From: Dermacentor variabilis
Taxonomy: Eukaryota > Arthropoda > Arachnida > Ixodida > Ixodidae
NCBI RefSeq assembly: GCF_050947875.1
Contig: NW_027460291.1
Span: 30,069,589 to 30,133,588 of the forward strand
DNA: 64,000 nt
Reading direction: 5' to 3'
Shown: piece after piece, positions 53,274 to 62,852 of the stretch
Position numbering within the stretch: position 1 is the stretch's first letter
Layout: each line of letters begins with the position of its first letter
Position numbers and translations under genes: made by a program
The notes under the pieces: generated by a model
What the model was told of the DNA's origin: nothing
Database searches by the model: none
Seen by the model: the letters and a program-made list of their open reading frames with translations, nothing else

Positions 53274-56200
53274 TTACGGGGTTAAAAACAGTCAGACGTG
53301 TCTTTACAGACAGACAGACAGACAAAGAACTTTAATAACAAGGTCCTGAGAAGCTTTGCCCTAGGGCAGAGCTGCGGGCCGCTCCCACGTGGGGACGGGT
53401 AGGCCGAGCCTAACCGCCGCATCGTGGGCTCTCTGGACCGCCCAAGTTTGACGTGCATACTCTGAGCTCCGGATGGCAGAGCTCCATTCTTGTTCTGTGA
53501 TGCGATTGGGTCCCTGTAACGAGGGGCATCGCCAGAGCATGTGTGCCAAATTGCTAACAGCCCCACAGTCGGGGCAAGTAGAGCTGAAAGCCTCTGGAGT
53601 GATTGTCTGGAAAAGGGCCAGGTTTGGATAGCACTGCGTCTGAAGCATGCGTAAAGTGGACGCCAGAGGTCTAGCCAGTTTGCAGTGAGGGGGAGGATAA
53701 GTCCTCCTACCCAGGTGATAGTGCGTAGTAATTTCACTGAAAGTAGTGAGAGTGTCCCGAAACTCGAGAACACCGGAGTCTGAGCTCAATCTTGCTCCCG
53801 CGCGGTGGGTTAGTGCGCGCGCTTGGGAGTGGGCAATGTCATTAAGATTGGGAAACGAGTCAAGCTGGGGGTCGAGGTGAGCCGGAAACCACGTGATGGT
53901 GTGCGGAGAGATTATCGTGTTCTTGAGAATCTTGTGAGCCTCCTCGGCGATGGATCCTGAAGCGAAAGCCCTGACCGCCGACCTCGAATCAGTGAAGATT
54001 TGTGATCTGCTGTTGCCTGGGAGTGCTATAGCAACTGCGACTTGCTCTGCTCTGGTTGGCGTTGAGCACTTCAGGGAAGCCGCATTCACTATCTGTCCGT
54101 TGTGATCAACGAGGGTAATGGCGAAGTTAGACGACTGTCCATATTGGGCTGCGTCGACAAAACATGCCGAGTAGGGATCGTCTTTGGTACGCTTGAGGAG
54201 GGCGAGGGCTCTTGCCCTGCGTCTGCCTACGTTGTGTTGAGGATGAACATTACGGGGAAACGGTGCAACTCGTATGTTGTTCCTTTGATTTTCTGAAATT
54301 TCATATTTCCTCTCTTTCATGAGGATAGGGTTGATCCCAAGAACTGCCAGGATCTTCTTTCCAGCCGGGGTAGAGGAGAGACGGGCCAGTTGGGCTGACT
54401 CCTGGGCCTCGATTATCTCGTCCAATGTGTTGTGCACTCCTAGTTGCATAAGGAGGTCCGTGCTCGCCCGTAACGGAATGCCTAGTACTTTTTTTATACT
54501 TTTTCTGATGAGCGTGTTTAATCGTTTCTTCTCAGAGTTATACCAGTTGTGCATGGCTGCCACATCAACTATATGACTCATGAGGAAGGTGTGGAACAAC
54601 CGGAGGAGGTTGTCTTCCTTTAAGCCTCCACGCCTATTCGAGACTCTGTTGATGAGTCTCACCATGTTCTCAGTCTTGGCTGTGAGCTTGTTGAGCGTAG
54701 TATTATTACTGCCATTGGATTCGATGAACATGCCAAGGACCCGAATGGTGTCTACTCTGGGGATGGTACAGCCGCTTTTAGTGTGGAGTTTGATGTTTAT
54801 TTCAGACAACGGTTTGCAGCCTCTAGGTTTGGGACCTCTCCTGACTAGCCTGTAGAGGAGGAGCTCAGACTTGCTCGGGGAGCATCTAAGCCCCGTATTT
54901 TCCAGGTACATCTCTGTTTGATCTACAGCCTCCTGTAAGCTTAATTCAACAGTTCCTTCGCTTCTTCCGGTGCACCAGATTGTGATGTCATCAGCGTAGA
55001 GCGTATGATTGATCCCTTCTATGTTGGAGAGCCTTTCCGATAATTTCTTCATGGCGATGTTAAAAAGCAGTGGTGAGACTACCGCTCCTTGTGGTGTGCC
55101 TCTGGGGCCCAAACTGAACTTGTCGGACTTGAGGTCACCGATTTTGAGAGTGGCCTTGCGATCCCGGAGGAACGAGCTTATGTATCTGTGGAAGGCGTCT
55201 CCCAAATTGAGCTCTAAGATGGAGTTCAGAATGTGAGCATGGGATACATTGTCAAAGGCTTTCTCCAGGTCTAAGCCTAGGATGCCTCTTATATCTCTTG
55301 TGGTGTTGTCAATGATTTGACATTTGATGAGTTTCATGACGTCTTGCATTGACAGGGCCGGACGGAAGCCGATCATGTTGTACGGAAACAGTCCTTGTTT
55401 CTTGATGTGCTTAGAAATTCGATTGTGTATGACATGTTCCGCTACTTTCCCCACGCAGGACGTGAGGGAAATGGGGCTGAGGTTTGAGAGACTCGGGGGC
55501 CTTCCAGGCTTTGGAATGAGGATGACCGAGGCCATTTTCCAGGACTCCGGGACTACCCCTCGTTCCCATATTCCATTAATCGCCTCTGTCAACCATTCTA
55601 TAGAGCAGTCGTCCAGGTTTCTGAGGGCACGGTTGGGGATGCCATCAGGACCAGGGGCAGACCTGCCATTTAGATTCTGGAGAGCTTCCCTTACTTCGCA
55701 TGCCTTGAAGGGGTTATCTAGCTCGGGGCAAGATGAGCCTTTGTAGGGGGGATAGTCTTCGTCACTCGAGTTGCCCAGTGGCAGATACTTGTGAGCTAGT
55801 CTGTCGAGTACGGTCTGCAATGTCTCTGATTGCGATGCCTGGTGCAGAACCTTCGCTATCACTTGTCTTTGGTTTGACTTGGTATTGGTATCATCGAGCA
55901 GATGCTTGAGTAGGTTCAATTTAGCTCCAACTCTCATCTGGCCATCTACGGAATTGCAGACCTCATCCCACTGTTGTCTGCTCAAGGTTTGGCAGTGATC
56001 TTCTATAATTTTGTTGAGCTCCGCGATCTTTTTTCGGAGCCTCCGGTTGAGTTTCTGCCCTTTCCATCGTTTCAACAGTGACGATTTAGCTTCTAGAAGA
56101 TGAGCGAGGCGGCTATCCATTCTGTCCACCTCCAGTTCAGTCTGGATTTTCTTTGTCGCCGCACTGATATCCTCCTTTAACTGTTCAGCCCATTGCTCCA

Positions 56201-56775
56201 GGATAAGTGCTGAGTCATGCGTTTGTGCTCGCTGTTCCCGAATCTTGCGAAAGTAATCCCAATCTGTAATAATGAACTCTTTGAGGTCCCCGCTTCTCAC
56301 GTTGACGGAGGTGGCCAGGATGTTGGGATCACTGCCAAAGTCAACTTGGAGGTTTGACCAAGATGCCGATTCCACATTCCGTATGAAAAAGAGATCGGGT
56401 GTGGTATCCCTAGAGCAGGAGTTGCCGATCCTGGTCGGAAAAGCCGGATCTGTTATAAGCGTGAGGTTATTATTGACTGTAGTTTGCCATAGGTCAACGC
56501 CCTTGCGGTTAGCTTGTTGGTACCCCCATGCTTGATGCGGAGCGTTAAAGTCTCCGGCCACCAGGAGTGGAAATGTCTTGGCCTTGCTTGTAGCCCTGTT
56601 GATAATTGCCGCGAATCTTTGCCTGAGGTCTTTGGGTGTACTGTATATGTTAAGTATAAATATACTTGTCTTGAATGGTCCGCTGGGGATGATTTCAACA
56701 AGCGAGTGTTCAACCTTATTGGATTCAAGAGTCAGATCGTGGGCTATGAACGCACAGAATACTTACAATAATTAT
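53272..56775 (-). mobile_element. LINE-D: 5'-truncated RNase H-bearing LINE
   Basis: The minus-strand element starts in the endonuclease at 56775 and ends with a short 3' UTR and a (GTCT)n tail (plus strand ACAGACAGACAGACAG at 53308). A different family from I-C: tail, RT and spacing differ. Target duplication not recognisable because a TA repeat and an unidentified 93-bp stretch (56776-56868) adjoin. The tail repeat suggests membership in the I/Jockey superfamily. Confidence 0.88.
53361..56763 (-). CDS. LINE-D ORF2: endonuclease C-terminal part, RT, RNase H
   Basis: Open for about 1,130 codons from the truncated 5' end; an apparent start at 56561 is a GTG inside GDFN and not a real start. 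Endonuclease: VAGDFNAPHQAWGY, RDTTPDLFFIRN and a degraded final motif (GSDPNIL for GSDH). RT: RSAPGPDGIPNRAL, ESWKMASVILIPKPGRPPSLSNLSPISLTSC, GILGLDLEKAFDNVSH, GTPQGAVVSPLLFNIAM, catalytic LYADDITIWC. RNase H: ACFVDAAQYG, RAEQVAVAIAL, IFTDSRSAVRAF, NDIAHSQAR. A finger-like CPDCGAVSNLAHMLWRCP ends it. The RT and RNase H look catalytically competent, but the N-terminal endonuclease is missing. Confidence 0.92.
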
Positions 56776-56868
56776 AGCAGCTGACAAGATGGTAGAGAGC
56801 GCGCGAAGACTAGCACACCGTCTTCTTCCGACGATGATTCAAACATCTTCTTCGTCAGCGTGGCACAG
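56776..56868. other. Short unassigned stretch between LINE-D and the right arm
   Basis: About 93 bp with no counterpart in the left arm of the inverted repeat. Contains CGTCTTCTTCCGACGATG. Possibly the remnant of another insertion at the TA repeat. Confidence 0.4.
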
Positions 56869-57092
56869 TATATACGCATCCTCTATAGCGATCGCAGTTT
56901 GCCGCGCATACGGGCCTTGTAACGCTGATCATATGCGCAAATAGATGCGCGCTTTTGCAATGTTCTCAAATTACGCACTTTGTATTTAATAACACAACAT
57001 ATATGTTTAAGTGAACTAAGAGCCGTGGGTATACGTGCCTATGTAAAACAAGCTTGCGGCATTCAGGTGCTGGTGCACTGGGAATGACATTG
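56869..57092 (-). repeat. Long inverted repeat, right arm, outer piece
   Basis: Reverse complement of 39173-39630 without SINE 2: TATACGCATC, GATCGCAGTTTGCCGCGCATA, GATCATATGCGC, AACATATATG, GGTGCACTGGGAATGACATTG are recognisable in mirrored order. Ends at 57092. Confidence 0.85.
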
Positions 57093-58183
57093 ACGCCAAA
57101 AAATTGTGCGCACTATAAATCACTACCGAAACGTAGGGAGTGGTGTAATGACGGTAACTGCCTTTACATTCAGCAACAAATAGTCTCGAAGGGATCTGGC
57201 GGCCTATAGATCCAAGTACAGCAGTCGGATGAAATTTTCGAATGCCGTAAGCAATTATCCCAAGTGTGAAAGGGCTTTGCTGAAGTGCAATGTAGTTTGT
57301 TTAACTCATTCCCACAATATTTCCACCATGTCTCGTCTCTGTCAATAACTGCCCATTCACTGCGACACATCGATTACTCATAATGTTCACTGTTCATCTG
57401 TTAATTCTTGTGGTAAGATGTAAACCTTTGTGCTTCATCTTGAAATAAGACCGGTAAGCGCGCACGTACAGCAGAACAAAGATGCGAACATGCGCCGACA
57501 TGTGCGCAAACTACGGGAAGGTGACTGAAGATGAAGGACCTAGCACAGTGCTAGTACTATGTGTACTGTCAAAAAGAAAAGAAAAGATGGAAAAAAAGAA
57601 CGCCCAGTGCCGACTTGTAATGATTCAAGCTTTATTTCTTTTTGACCCAGAATGCAACACCATTCCTTCCACGTGCTTTATCCATAGGTGAATGTTATGA
57701 CACAACTCATTATTTATCCGTTGATTACATGCACCAACCAGCCCAAATTAGCACTTTACTAGAGGTTATTGACGCATCGCAGTGCGCTGCTTTGCACTAC
57801 ATTGCAACACAAGGGTTTGCTATCCACAGTAGCAAGCAGTTTGGTTGACTTCCCTGCATTTCTGCGTCTTGCATTCTCTCTCCCTTTGTATAAAACGCTC
57901 CACCTTGCGAGAGAGAAAGCGTTTAATCTTTTAGAATTCAATAATTTGTGAAGCGATTCTTTTGCTGTTCTAGTAACTAGAGCGCCAATAGGAAAACGAA
58001 ACCGATTCTGTTCTGTTCTCGGCGATCACGGACTGCGGCACCAGGGGGCAGCGCGCGCTGCGCTTCCGATTTAGACGTATGGAAATAGATAGATATGTAG
58101 AATAAATAGATATATCTTCAATAGCTATATGGAAACACAGGAAAAAAACCATAACAGTAAAGGGGAAGAGAAACGCAGCCATA
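57093..58183. other. No gene recognised; contains direct repeat A, right copy
   Basis: 57386-57563 is a direct copy of 38720-39166 without the SINE (about 178 bp). The rest shows no domain, tail or SINE head. Confidence 0.55.
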
Positions 58184-59090
58184 ATGAAGCACAGATCGCT
58201 ATGGGGATGCAATAGGTACGAGGTCCTCCGAGGTATGTGGAAAGGTGTAATGGTTCCAGGACTCACTTTTGGAAATGCGGTTGTTTGCTTTGAATCAGGG
58301 GTACAATCAGGACTCGATGGGAACCAAAGGTCAGTGGATCGCCTCGCATTGGGCGCTCACGGGACGACTACAAATGAAGCTGTGCAGGGTGATGTGGGCT
58401 GGACTAGTTTTGAAGTGAGGGAAGCTCGCAGTAAAATTGAGTATGAAGAACGACTGAGGAATATGGAAGAAAGTAAATAGGCTGGGAGATCATTGAGGTA
58501 TCTGTACAGGAAAACATGTATTCACAGTGGAGGAAAAGAACTAGGAAGCTTACCAACAAGTATGGGGCCTGTAGGGTGGTCAACACAGCAACCTAGATGG
58601 TCAAGCGGAAAGTCAGAGAGGCTGAAATAATCTCATGGGGGGGGGGGGGGCGGCAATCGAAAAGAAACGTGCCATGAGTAACCACTTAAGAGGAAAAAAC
58701 GAAATCAGGAAAGAAACCATTTATGATAACTCAAAGGGAAGCTGATTACTTTTCGAAGCGAGATCGGGATGCCTTGGAACACGCACCTATAAAGCGAGCC
58801 ATAAGAAGGAAGAAGAAACATGTGCTTGCTGCGGTAAAGCTAAGGAAACGACGGAGCCTATTTTATCAGAATGCGAAGACGTCTACCCAACGGTCGATTT
58901 AGGCACCACTGGCCTCCTTGAAGCCCTTGTGGATTCAGCGGGAGCAGTGGTAAAGCAAACATGTCCGCAATAGGCATTAGTAAGAGGCGATTGGAGGATT
59001 GGTGGAAGAGAAGTGGGAAAACGACAAAAAGACCCAGACGTACAAAAGCACAGTTCGCAATAGGGGATGAGAAAATTTGGGCGTGGTAGG
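58184..59090 (+). pseudogene. LINE ORF2 C-terminal fragment (unassigned clade)
   Basis: Frame 58184-58480 contains QGDVGWTSFEVREARSKIEYEERLRNMEE, a block I associate with C-terminal regions of arthropod LINE ORF2 proteins in which a later CCHC finger occurs. Downstream, across stops and a 14-base G run at 58636, CACCGKAKETTEPILSEC resembles such a finger, and WRIGGREVGKRQK follows. The upstream RT is missing. Clade assignment is uncertain. Confidence 0.55.
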
Positions 59091-61217
59091 TCATAGTGTT
59101 TTTTTTCTTTTTTCATTGTTTAACCTAGGTATGACATTAGGCAGTATAATACCAAGAGCTTTGTGGCGCAACCCACCGCCCGGTTTCAAAGGGGACGCTC
59201 ATAACTCCGTCCATTCATCCATCCGATCTAAGGCTTGGCAGACGAAGGTCCACATGTGTAGCCAGCCGGCATCTATTGTGTCGTGTTGTAAAAATTGTTA
59301 ATTTACCGTAAATGTCTCTTAATTTGTACTCTAGAGTGGAACAACGCCCCAAGGAAGAGAGATTGGTAAAGTTCTGAATTTTTCGCTGTGTGGTGTACGC
59401 TTGTGCACTCGGCCTGTTCCGTCATCGCGCGGGGATATTTGCGCTAAATGTGTTTCACTTCGTGTACAAAGCTTTGGAGGGCGCTGAGGCATCGAAGAAG
59501 TTGTCCTGTGTTTGGGTGCACGTATGCGCTTGGACACACGATAGCCTGCTCTCAACGGGTCTTCAACAGTCTACGCGCGCTCGTAACTTGCTTATGAGGT
59601 AAGCCCGCTTTAATTTTATTCGGGTTGCATAACGTAGGTGTTCGAATGATGTGTGGTAAGCGGGCGTCACGAGCCGAAATATTGTTTCAAAAGGCCACTA
59701 TGCAGCGCCTTAGGATAAAAATGAGGCATGAATGGAGAAAAGGATCACCTCATCTTTTCAGATCAATTTCAGTGGTAGCACGATTGGCTCGATTGCAATT
59801 TTCATGTGACACTTCTTACCTCTTGCACACTTGCGTCAAAAGCGTACAATAAAACTGCATTCAGTTGCGCACTTGCATTGGCGCTTGTATTGGCTTGAGA
59901 GCCTACTGTATTCAGTACAAGAACTGTGAAAATACGGAAATAAACGTTCGAGGTAATAGAAGTGGCTCACTACGTGCGATCGTTGCTTTCTTGCTTGGAT
60001 GCACGCTTCAATTGCAGTGACCAAAAAAAATGTTCTTCGCTCTGGCTACTCTGCTGTGTGTTTCCTTGTTGCAACTGCTTGCGGTTCATCGACACCTGTT
60101 GCTTCGAATGATGTCTGGGCAGTCAAGGCATTCGTGTCAGTAAGCAAGCAGTAAACATTGTATCACTGCAAAAAAATTTGGACAAACAAGAGAAGCGAAT
60201 GATATCATCATATACACTTATTTTACGAATAATTCAGTTGTATCACTAAAGCGGAGACTGGATATGCATGAAAATCACATTGTGTTGATACTCAGCAAGA
60301 ACAATGTAACTTATCATTCCTAATTAATCCTTTTCATTTACTGAAAGTCAAGTTGCTGTTCTGCTGGAGCTAAGAAGAGATCTGCTGCATGCAATGGGTC
60401 CATGTGTCTCAAGTTATCGCAATATTGTAGCTCTCAAAGTGAGTGGATTTTCTTTCTCTTAGCTATTTTCTACGGGAATCATGACCATATACTTAGCTGT
60501 CTAGGTGTAGGTTAGTGACATTGGAGTGCTGGTGGACAAGCACCCCTTCATTGTTACAACACATATGACAGAGTGCAGCTGTGGCGGTATGCGAAGGTGT
60601 TAATATATAAGCCAAATTAGGTTCTCTGAGTTAATATGTTGTTATATTGATGTAATTGGATTGTGGTGTAGCCGGTAAATTGCTAGACAAAGAGAAGTAA
60701 CATTAATTTGCACTTGGTAAGTTGTGCAAGCAAGTCAGGCTGTTACATATACATGAAATGGGACATTTGTAGGTGTCTTCTACAATGCCGCAGTCCTGAA
60801 TAGGTTCAGAGTTAAGTGGTACCACTATAATCTCTCTGCAAAGCATGCATAATGGTTTAGCATTGTGTAATGTCTATGTATACAAGTATTACCCATTCAT
60901 TTCTGCCATTTGGACAATGGCAGACATGCATGGGTAATACTTGTACACACAGACGTTACATCACTGTTGTTTAACCATGTGGTGCCTCTGCATGCTAAAA
61001 TTTACAGGGCTATTCTTAAGTAATGTCAACTTTTGTTGTATCATTAGAGCAAGACCTTTTGTATTATGAGATTACCACTATTGTCCACTATCATAGTGTT
61101 ATATTTTTGCACCAAATGTATTTGACTTTGCCTAGGAAACCCTTCACACTGGTGCATCATGAAAATTTATCATTTTAAACATCTCGCGCAGCTAGCTTAC
61201 CCATTTGCCTAAATATA
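59091..61217. other. No gene recognised; long hairpin inside
   Basis: AT-rich sequence with short frames and no domain. The hairpin at 60842-60999 is listed separately. It may be host intergenic DNA, or include the 5' flank or UTR of CR1-4. Confidence 0.45.
60842..60999. repeat. Long imperfect hairpin, arms about 70 bp
   Basis: The core arms, 60867-60910 and 60916-60959, pair almost throughout (TACAAGTATTACCCAT against ATGGGTAATACTTGTA; TCTGCCATT against AATGGCAGA) around a loop of a few bases. Pairing extends outward with gaps to GCATGC on both sides (near 60843 and 60994). It could be a snap-back MITE or a transcribed hairpin RNA precursor. No target duplication seen. Confidence 0.75.
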
Positions 61218-61483
61218 ATGCATGATTTTTTTCGATTGTTTCTGGCCTCGGAATGTACATCACGTTATATTCTTGTGTTGCAACAAGACTATAATGCAGA
61301 TTTCTCGTGTTATATTTTGTGGCACTTTAAATTGCGGCGAGCTAAACCACCGGGCAGCAATACTAGAATTGCTACCACGTGTGGAGTTGTCTTCAAACAC
61401 ACACAAGGAAACGCGGCACTTCTGAATTACTCTTTGTCCAATACCCTTGGTGGCACGGAAGTGCTGTGTACTTGTCTACTTGA

Positions 61484-61995
61484 GTGGGCATGGACGCACG
61501 ACAGGAATGATGGCCTCACGCATCTTTTTGTTCATTCCACAGTTATTCGGTGCCTTGGTCCTTGGCTGGCAATGTCATGCTGTCTCTCGTCATGGTGGAG
61601 CGCTCTACAACGGTTCGTTAACCACGGACGCAACTTTTCAAGACATCTGTGCCTCACCTGCCTCATCTTATCCTGGCGACTGCTGCTTGCAACCAAATGA
61701 GATGCTCCCTGTCATCCAGTGCCTCACCGGCAACGGTACAGTTGGTGACTCTTGCGACGAAGCTGCGATGGCGGGTGCTTTCCCAGCTTCCATGTCTCCG
61801 TACGCTGCCGCCCTCCTCTGGCAGGGCGGTTGCGTCACTGGTCACCTGTCACCTGATGTGCACAGCGCATCTTCAACGTCTTCGGCTGCGCCGATAGCGA
61901 GTCAGCTTAAAGCCGGCGCTCCGAACGAAATCTTCAGTGGGCATGGACGCATGACAGGATTGATGGCCTCACGCATCTTTTTGTTCATTCCACAG
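61484..61995 (+). repeat. 59-bp direct repeat pair in the CR1-4 5' region
   Basis: 61484-61542 and 61937-61995 differ at two positions by eye. Each unit begins GTGGGCATGGACGCA and ends CATCTTTTTGTTCATTCCACAG, which looks like a polypyrimidine tract with a 3' splice acceptor. The spacing is 453 bp. They may be promoter monomers or duplicated acceptor sites. Confidence 0.85.
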
Positions 61996-62784
61996 GTCAG
62001 TTGCATTTCCATATCAAGACTAAAATCCGATGATCCATTTATAATTCTGCTTCCATGCCCAGAAGCAGTGCTTGGTCCTTTTTGTTCTTTGTTATTGCTT
62101 TTGTGCGGTGACGTTGAGAGTAATCCCGGTCCTCCGAGAGAACAACAAACAGATACATTATCCGAAGTTCTGAAAAGCTTACGCGATTTGAATCAAAGTT
62201 CTAAAAGAATGGAGGATAAACAAAAAGCAATGCTGGACACTGTTACAGAGTTAAAAACGCATCATGAAACGGTGGCTGAAGCGATATCTGAAATTAAAGA
62301 AAGACTTGCGACGGTAGAAAATCAGACTGGTAGTTTTGAAAAATGGCAGCATGAACTCGGTGACGTGCGTGAAGCGGTTGGGAATATAGCAAAGGACGCT
62401 GCATTCCTACGCTCCCGACTGGATGATGCGGAAGACCACTCTCGTAGAAATAATCTACTTTCTTATGGTTTAACGGACATCGCGACCGAATCCGCTGTTC
62501 AATCGGAGGAAAAGATACTGGACGTTCTAACAAACACTCTAAGCCTCAGAATAACTAGTGACAGCGTATCGCGTGCACATCGTATTGGTAGATTCAGTCC
62601 AGGGAAGTCTCGTCCGTTGATAGTAAATTTTGCTGCCTATAAAACGAAGGAAGAAATATTGTCCAACCGCTCCATGCTAAAAGAAATGAGTATCTCTGTT
62701 AGTGAAGATTTCAGTCCCGCTACACGTTACGCCAGAAGAACTCTTATCGAATACGGAAAGAGTCAGAATGTACCATTTAAATAA
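61963..62784 (+). CDS. CR1-4 ORF1: 2A-bearing coiled-coil RNA-binding protein
   Basis: The frame is open from 61447, but that codon is TTG; in-frame ATGs are at 61507, 61510 and 61963. I chose 61963 because the upstream codons overlap the repeated 5' region; 61507 is possible. From 61963, residues 1-46 are hydrophobic (FLFIPQ, FIILLPCPEAVLGPF, LLLLLCG). The 2A-like motif GDVESNPGP follows at residues 49-57. Then comes a coiled coil (about 70-150) and an RRM-type ORF1 core (DAEDHSRRNNLLSYGL, VSRAHRIGRFSPGKSRPLIVNF, RTLIEYGKSQNVPFK). Ribosome skipping would release a roughly 56-residue leader and a 217-residue ORF1 protein. Stop at 62782-62784. Confidence 0.85.
   Translation: MASRIFLFIPQVSCISISRLKSDDPFIILLPCPEAVLGPFCSLLLLLCGDVESNPGPPREQQTDTLSEVLKSLRDLNQSSKRMEDKQKAMLDTVTELKTHHETVAEAISEIKERLATVENQTGSFEKWQHELGDVREAVGNIAKDAAFLRSRLDDAEDHSRRNNLLSYGLTDIATESAVQSEEKILDVLTNTLSLRITSDSVSRAHRIGRFSPGKSRPLIVNFAAYKTKEEILSNRSMLKEMSISVSEDFSPATRYARRTLIEYGKSQNVPFK
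62102..62133 (+). promoter_or_regulatory. 2A-like ribosome-skipping sequence
   Basis: The codons read CGDVESNPGP, matching the D-V/I-E-x-N-P-G-P consensus of 2A peptides exactly. The skip would fall between Gly (62128-62130) and Pro (62131-62133). The preceding Leu-rich stretch is typical of 2A contexts in some LINEs. Confidence 0.85.
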
Positions 62785-62852
62785 AGATATAACAAGCTAC
62801 TGATTGGTAAAAATGCTATGTATACGAGGCCGCTGAGCAAAAGGTCTGTGAA

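Noticed and set aside
61447..61962. The upstream 172 codons as a definite N-terminal domain of CR1-4 ORF1
   Set aside because: They begin with TTG, contain the repeated 59-bp unit and show no domain. They may be 5' UTR that happens to be open. Left undecided, not annotated as coding.
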